Positions 3,868 to 8,056 of a stretch of 8,056 bases of DNA are shown in pieces. Origin of the DNA: Ferruginibacter sp. (GTDB taxonomy: Bacteria; Bacteroidota; Bacteroidia; Chitinophagales; Chitinophagaceae). The notes beneath the pieces are model-generated. The model had not been told where the DNA came from. It saw nothing but the letters and a program-made list of their open reading frames with translations, and ran no database searches. Numbering within the stretch: position 1 is the first letter of the stretch; each line of letters opens with the position of its first letter. Both the position numbers and the translations under genes were made by a program. The DNA is taken from assembly GCA_025352435.1 (NCBI GenBank), contig JANXTN010000341.1, positions 1 through 8,056 of the forward strand, given 5' to 3'.

Positions 3868-6852
3868 TTATATCCTCTCTGCAATTTTAAATTCTTCCTT
3901 TAAATATATTGCTGTGAAACTTTCCTTTACATTCAGCATGCCCAAAGGTTCTCCAGCATACAATATTTCTCCGCCCGCATTTCCACCCTCGGGACCAATA
4001 TCAATAATATGATCAGCAATTTTTATCATATCCAAATTATGCTCTATCACCATTACTGTATTTCCTCTATCTACCAGTTTATTTAGCACATCAAGCAAAT
4101 GTTGAATGTCTTCAAAATGCAAGCCTGTTGTAGGCTCATCTAAAATATAAAATGTTTTCCCAGTATCTCTTTTACCTAATTCTGTTGCAAGTTTCACACG
4201 CTGCGCCTCGCCACCACTAAGCGTTACAGAGCTTTGCCCTAATGTTATATATCCAAGACCAACTTCTTCCAGCACTTTTATTTTACGGTAAATCCACGGT
4301 ACAGCATTGAAGAACTGTACAGCCTCTTCCACCGTCATATCAAGAACATCACTTATTGATTTTCCTTTGTAACGAATCTCTAATGTTTCTCTGTTGTATC
4401 TTTTGCCGTTGCATTTTTCGCAATGCACATATACGTCAGGTAAAAAATTCATTTCAATCGTACGCATGCCACCACCTTCACAAACTTCGCATCTGCCACT
4501 TTTTACATTGAATGAAAACCGGCCTGCAGTATAACCTCTGATTTTCGCTTCGGGTATGGCAGCAAATAAAGTACGTATATCAGTAAAAAATCCGCAATAA
4601 GTAGATGGATTACTTCTCGGTGTTCTGCCAATTGGGCTTTGATCTATCTCTATCACCTTATCAATATTTTCCAAACCCTTAATGCTTTTATGTGGCATAG
4701 CTTCACCCTTGCTGTTGTAACAAAATTTTGCAAGCAAAGGATACAAAGTTTCATTTACCAATGTGGACTTTCCGCTGCCACTTACACCTGTCACCAATAT
4801 CATTTTACCCAGCGGTAATTTAACCGATACATTTTTTAAGTTGTTTCCTGTAGCGCCTTTCAATTCTATAAATTTTCCGTTCCCTTTTCTGGTCTCCGGA
4901 GGTATGGCAATAGTCTTTTCGCCTTTTAAATACTTTGCTGTTTCAGAATTTGATGCCAATACTTCAGCAGGTGTACCAGCCGCAACAATGCGCCCACCGT
5001 GCGTTCCTGCTTTTGGACCAATGTCAATTAAATGATCGGCCGCCATCATGATATCCTTATCATGCTCCACGACAAGTACGGAGTTTCCAATATCTCTAAG
5101 GTTTTGCAAAGCTTTTATCAACCGCATATTATCTCGCTGGTGCAAGCCTATGCTCGGCTCATCCAACACATAAGTAATTCCCTGCAACTGCGATCCTATC
5201 TGCGTTGCAAGCCTTATTCGTTGGTATTCGCCGCCGCTCAAACTTTTAGATGGACGATATAAGGTTAAATAAGTGAGGCCAACATTCAATAAAAATTCAA
5301 GGCGCTCTCTTATCTCTTTCAATAAATCTTTTGCAATAATATTTTGTTTTGTACTCAGTCGCGCTTCAACACCTGCAAACCAATTGTGCAAAATGTCTAA
5401 ATCCATTGCGCTCAATTCAGCAATGTTTTTCTCATCAAATTTAAACCACAGACTCTCTTTGCGAAGCCTTGTGCCACCGCATTGTTCACAGGTTCTTAAA
5501 TGCATAAATTGTTCTGCCCAGTCTCTCACACTTTCGCTACTCGATGCTGCGGTAAACCATCTTTTTACCATTGTTACCACACCTTCATATTCTGTAGAGT
5601 AATAATTCTCTGCAGTTTTTTCAGTGTCTAAATCAATCTCTGCATCAATACTATTTTCATCAATTTCCTCTTTGCCATAGAGCAAAATATTAAGTGCTTT
5701 TTGTGGAAGGTCTTTTACAGGTTTGTCTAAATTGATTTTATTTTTTTTTGCCACACTTACAATTTGCTGGTAAGTATATGCGGCTCTTTCTTCTCCCAAA
5801 GGTGCAATACCACCGGCTTTTACACTTAAACTTCCATCAGGTATAATAGCATCCATATTGATTTGAAACACCGTACCCAATCCTTTACAACCCGGGCATG
5901 CGCCATAAGGTGAGTTAAATGAAAATGCATTTGGAGAAGGCTCTTCGTAACTAATTCCCGTATCAACACACATTAATTGCTTGCTGTACATGCTCACAGC
6001 TACCCCGCCATTCTCATCAGTGCTATCTGCTGCTACTTCTTTTTTATTCTTGATTTTTTTTGATGAAGATTCTGAAGTTGCACTTGGTGAAGGATTTGGA
6101 GAAGCCGATACAAACATCAAATCTTTGCCCATCTGCAAACTTTTTTGAACACTCTGGCTAAGCCGAAATTTCATATCGGGTATTACCTGCAATCTGTCAA
6201 CAACCACTTCAATGTTGTGAATTTTATACCTGTCCAATTGCATCCTCGGCACCAGATCCATTATCACATTATCAACCCTCACTTTTAAAAAGCCTTTCTT
6301 TCTTATATCTTCAAACAATTCTCTGTAATGGCCTTTGCGACCACGAACAAGCGGTGCAAGCAAACTTATTTTTTGGTTATCAAATCTCTTATTAATAGAT
6401 TCTACAATCTCCTCTTCAGAAAATTTGATCATCTTTTTACCTGTATTATAACTGTAGGCTTCTCCTACTCTTGCAAACAACAATCGTAAAAAATCATAGA
6501 TCTCTGTAATGGTTCCTACAGTACTTCTTGGATTTTTGTTTGTTGTTTTTTGTTCTATAGAAATTACCGGAGAAAGCCCCGTTATCTTGTCTACATCGGG
6601 TCTTTCCATGTCTCCTACAAATTGCCTGGCATATGCAGAAAAACTTTCCATATACCTTCGCTGTCCTTCATTATAAATTGTATCAAAAGCCAATGATGAT
6701 TTACCGCTGCCACTTACACCTGTAAAAACTACCAGTTTATTTTTTGGAATTTTTATGTCAAGATTTTTGAGGTTATGTTCACGTGCTCCAAACACTTCTA
6801 TAAATTCATCTGCCACCATATCAGTAGAGGTGCCTCTTTTTGTTTTCGCCAT
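3868..6852 (-). CDS. uvrA: Excinuclease ABC subunit UvrA
   Basis: UvrA is the DNA-damage sensor of nucleotide excision repair: a dimeric ATPase that loads UvrB onto lesions. The 994 residues carry both ABC modules: Walker A1 GVSGSGKSS (45-53), signature LSGGE (538-542), Walker B YVLDEPS (561-567) with H597, then Walker A2 GVSGSGKST (689-697), LSGGE (878-882), Walker B YILDEP (902-907) with H938. The DNA-binding zinc module is intact (C788, C791, C811, C814) and a CEQC pair sits at 455-458. The first zinc module keeps C295, C319 and C322 but has Thr at 298, from memory the usual Bacteroidota form. The protein is longer than the usual ~940, partly from a Ser/Lys-rich low-complexity insert at about 249-288 just before that module. 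Residues 131-245 cover the UvrB-binding region. The ATG at 6852 gives a short hydrophilic lead before the conserved FGAREHNLKN. A -7 element lies 18 bases upstream, and a shared hairpin ends the gene. Confidence 0.99.
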   Translation of the reverse strand: MAKTKRGTSTDMVADEFIEVFGAREHNLKNLDIKIPKNKLVVFTGVSGSGKSSLAFDTIYNEGQRRYMESFSAYARQFVGDMERPDVDKITGLSPVISIEQKTTNKNPRSTVGTITEIYDFLRLLFARVGEAYSYNTGKKMIKFSEEEIVESINKRFDNQKISLLAPLVRGRKGHYRELFEDIRKKGFLKVRVDNVIMDLVPRMQLDRYKIHNIEVVVDRLQVIPDMKFRLSQSVQKSLQMGKDLMFVSASPNPSPSATSESSSKKIKNKKEVAADSTDENGGVAVSMYSKQLMCVDTGISYEEPSPNAFSFNSPYGACPGCKGLGTVFQINMDAIIPDGSLSVKAGGIAPLGEERAAYTYQQIVSVAKKNKINLDKPVKDLPQKALNILLYGKEEIDENSIDAEIDLDTEKTAENYYSTEYEGVVTMVKRWFTAASSSESVRDWAEQFMHLRTCEQCGGTRLRKESLWFKFDEKNIAELSAMDLDILHNWFAGVEARLSTKQNIIAKDLLKEIRERLEFLLNVGLTYLTLYRPSKSLSGGEYQRIRLATQIGSQLQGITYVLDEPSIGLHQRDNMRLIKALQNLRDIGNSVLVVEHDKDIMMAADHLIDIGPKAGTHGGRIVAAGTPAEVLASNSETAKYLKGEKTIAIPPETRKGNGKFIELKGATGNNLKNVSVKLPLGKMILVTGVSGSGKSTLVNETLYPLLAKFCYNSKGEAMPHKSIKGLENIDKVIEIDQSPIGRTPRSNPSTYCGFFTDIRTLFAAIPEAKIRGYTAGRFSFNVKSGRCEVCEGGGMRTIEMNFLPDVYVHCEKCNGKRYNRETLEIRYKGKSISDVLDMTVEEAVQFFNAVPWIYRKIKVLEEVGLGYITLGQSSVTLSGGEAQRVKLATELGKRDTGKTFYILDEPTTGLHFEDIQHLLDVLNKLVDRGNTVMVIEHNLDMIKIADHIIDIGPEGGNAGGEILYAGEPLGMLNVKESFTAIYLKEEFKIAERI

Positions 6853-6869
6853 ATCGATGCTGCTTGCTA

Positions 6870-6877
6870 CAAATATA
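6870..6877 (-). promoter_or_regulatory. Probable -7 element of the uvrA promoter
   Basis: The minus strand carries TATATTTG, a perfect TANNTTTG box, ending 18 bases before the uvrA ATG; this predicts a very short leader of about 10 bases. No TTTG or TTG is found 17-23 bases upstream (the region reads TTAAAAAAGC), so the -33 element is poor. No LexA-like palindrome is evident. Confidence 0.35.
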
Positions 6878-7031
6878 CAACCTAAAGGACTGCAGCTTTT
6901 TTAAGTGGAACCGATATTCCGCAAATAAAAAATTTATTGCTTGATACACAATCATGTGATAATCTTCCACCCTAAATTGGCTCACTTGTTGTTTAAATTA
7001 ACCAATCTATTAATAACTAAAACAAAAAATT

Positions 7032-7319
7032 ATGAAACAATCATTCAACACGTACAGTAGCAAGTTTTTACTGTTTGCATTCACCATTTTAAGTTCCGCT
7101 ATTGCATTTGCGCAGGATAGTACTGTAGCTAGTACAACTACATCAACAACTGCAACTTCTACTGAAAAAACTTGGTATATGGAGCCATGGGCTTGGGTTT
7201 TAGGAGGAGTTATTTTACTTGTAATTATTTTATTGGCAACAAGAAGTTCAAGTAACACAACATCTGCAGATAAGGTAACAGTAACAAAAACAGTCCAAAG
7301 AGACAACGAAACTCTCTAA
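7032..7319 (+). CDS. Small hypothetical protein: signal peptide, Thr/Ser-rich linker, one transmembrane helix
   Basis: The 95-residue product begins with a Sec-type signal peptide (1-28: SSKFLLFAFTILSSAIAFAQ, cleavage after AFAQ). An extracytoplasmic linker follows, dominated by Thr and Ser (about 29-46), then an aromatic entry MEPWAWVL and a hydrophobic helix VLGGVILLVIILLAT (about 56-70). The tail is charged and Ser/Thr-rich (71-95). The Trp-rich helix entry resembles short membrane proteins common in Chitinophagaceae, but I know no named family or function. It sits head-to-head with uvrA across a 179-base gap. The start is preceded by an A-rich leader (AAAACAAAAAATT) without Shine-Dalgarno, very like the leader of the next gene 150 bases downstream. 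No GC-rich terminator separates the two, so co-transcription is possible. The Thr-rich stretch comes from ACT/ACA repeats at about 7134-7155. Confidence 0.8.
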   Translation: MKQSFNTYSSKFLLFAFTILSSAIAFAQDSTVASTTTSTTATSTEKTWYMEPWAWVLGGVILLVIILLATRSSSNTTSADKVTVTKTVQRDNETL

Positions 7320-7469
7320 GTATCTGCGTTTGTTGTTGTATCAAAATTTTAAAAAATTTTCGAATGCCTTTTTTATTTTTTGAGTACAATTTTCTACAAT
7401 AATAAAATTAGTTATGGTATAAAAATTGTTCTTGTATTGATAGAATTAAAAACATAAAAAACAAAAAAT

Positions 7470-7940
7470 ATGACAACGAACGAAAAATTGGTAGAAGTTT
7501 TAAATGATCTCGTACAGATTAATAATGACAGGATTGAAGGTTATCAAAAAGCAACTGAAGAAGCGAAAGATTTAGATGTTGATTTGAAAGCGATCTTTAT
7601 TAAAATGGCTGAAGAAAGCATTAAGTACAAAACAGAACTAGTTAATGAAGTTGGTAAGTTAGGTGGTGAGGCGGCTACAGGTACAACAGGATCCGGAAAA
7701 ATCTACAGAGTGTGGATGGATGTGAAAGCCACATTCACTGGACATAACCGTCAAGCTGTTTTAGAAAATTGCGAATTCGGTGAAGATGCTGCACAAAAAG
7801 CATATAAAGAAGCATTGGCTTCAGATGCAGAAATGAGTGCAGATGTACGCCAATTGATAACCACACAACAGGCCTCTTTAAAAACATCACACGATATAAT
7901 AAAAAAATACCGGGATATGCATAAAGCTGTAAATGCTTAG
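7470..7940 (+). CDS. PA2169-family four-helix-bundle protein (DUF2383, ferritin-like)
   Basis: The 156-residue, highly helical and acidic protein matches the PA2169/DUF2383 family of about 150 residues. Recognisable parts are the opening helix LNDLVQINNDRIEGYQKATEEA (11-32), the second helix IFIKMAEESIKYKTELVNEVGKLGG (42-66), the loop-helix GKIYRVWMDVKATFTGHNRQAVLENCEFGEDAAQKAYKEAL (76-116) and a last helix ending HDIIKKYRDMH. Ferritin-like bundles bind metals through Glu and His; candidates are E23, E48-E49, E99, E102, E105 and H141, but a di-iron site is not established for the family. No signal peptide is present, so the protein should be cytoplasmic. Members often accompany general-stress genes; the biochemical role is unknown. 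The leader is A-rich with no Shine-Dalgarno, and a strong hairpin follows the stop. Confidence 0.92.
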   Translation: MTTNEKLVEVLNDLVQINNDRIEGYQKATEEAKDLDVDLKAIFIKMAEESIKYKTELVNEVGKLGGEAATGTTGSGKIYRVWMDVKATFTGHNRQAVLENCEFGEDAAQKAYKEALASDAEMSADVRQLITTQQASLKTSHDIIKKYRDMHKAVNA

Positions 7941-7958
7941 TTGTAGTTTTAGGTAAAT

Positions 7959-7998
7959 AAAAATGCTGCTTCCATTGAAGCAGCATTTTTTATTTTTT
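7959..7998 (+). terminator. Strong intrinsic terminator after the DUF2383 gene
   Basis: A perfect 14-bp stem (7959-7972 with 7977-7990, core ATGCTGCTTC/GAAGCAGCAT) closes on a CATT loop. The right arm runs into TTTTT-A-TTTTTT. It starts 18 bases after the stop codon. The A-rich left flank would give some activity on the minus strand too. Confidence 0.92.
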
Positions 7999-8056
7999 GA
8001 CACTATCCCACAAAGTGTGTAAGTTAATTTAAGGGGTTTGGCTCTTTTTATAAAAG
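7999..8056. other. Unassigned right edge, possible terminal repeat of a mobile element
   Basis: Directly after the terminator T-run the sequence begins GACACTATCCCACAAAGTG, containing an ACACT/AGTGT inverted repeat (8000-8004 and 8014-8018, 9-base loop), then AT-rich DNA. The opening resembles ends I associate with IS256-like elements, but this is from memory. No transposase frame is visible in the 58 bases, so it stays unassigned. Confidence 0.2.

Noticed and set aside
4763..5602. Three plus-strand frames (76-109 codons) opposite uvrA
   Set aside because: They mirror conserved uvrA codons and have no independent start signals or recognisable domains.
7134..7155. ACT/ACA repeats as a microsatellite or CRISPR-like repeat
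   Set aside because: The units are imperfect and simply encode a Thr/Ser linker within a coding frame; no spacer structure is present.
7010..7306. Minus-strand 98-codon frame opposite the signal-peptide gene
   Set aside because: The plus-strand frame has a clear signal peptide and TM helix; the antisense frame is explained by the Thr/Ser and Val/Ile codon pattern.
7345..7378. AT-only inverted repeat AAAATTTT with following T-run as a terminator of the 7032 gene
   Set aside because: The stem contains almost no GC pairs and is not adjacent to the T-run, so it would be unstable; not supported as a terminator.
7735..7986. Minus-strand 83-codon frame opposite the DUF2383 gene
   Set aside because: It starts within the terminator hairpin and is antisense to a recognised family member.

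Overview
The window looks like an ordinary chromosomal stretch from a low-GC member of the Bacteroidota, plausibly a Chitinophagaceae-like or related lineage. The inference rests on several things: the Bacteroidota form of UvrA (about 990 residues, first zinc module lacking one Cys), A-rich leaders without a clear Shine-Dalgarno before ATG, TANNTTTG-type -7 boxes, and signal peptides ending in ...AQ. No rRNA, tRNA, CRISPR array or complete mobile element is visible.

Layout. (1) Positions 1-789 hold the 3' part of a Gfo/Idh/MocA-family oxidoreductase whose Rossmann start lies off the left edge. (2) Positions 790-1493 are a 704-base gap with no conventional large gene. It contains a complete-looking minus-strand unit: a promoter near 1289-1319, a small ORF with a clear signal peptide (968-1177), and a GC-rich hairpin followed by a U-tract on the minus strand (781-821). 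(3) Positions 1494-3644 are a tight plus-strand operon: the AAA+ ATPase RarA, a group III truncated haemoglobin (4-base overlap) and an ElaA-like GNAT acetyltransferase (1-base gap). (4) Positions 3645-3867 separate convergent genes and end in a hairpin that can serve both strands. (5) Positions 3868-6852 carry uvrA on the minus strand. (6) From 6853 onward two plus-strand small genes follow, a signal-peptide/single-TM protein and a PA2169/DUF2383 four-helix-bundle protein. They are closed by a perfect 14-bp terminator hairpin. The last 58 bases could be the edge of another element.

Functionally, rarA (replication-fork maintenance) and uvrA (nucleotide excision repair) are both genome-maintenance genes, but they lie on opposite strands and are separately transcribed. 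The haemoglobin and acetyltransferase probably share the rarA transcript without an obvious mechanistic link. The two 3' genes resemble envelope and stress proteins.

I found no convincing new multi-gene system. The least explained material is in the two intergenic regions: the minus-strand unit at about 781-1320, with a possible frameshift at an A8 run, and a pair of short minus-strand reading frames (ATG at 891 and 3806) that share ATGAG and a 14/15-base FRGK-encoding segment at identical spacing. Both are leads, not established features.
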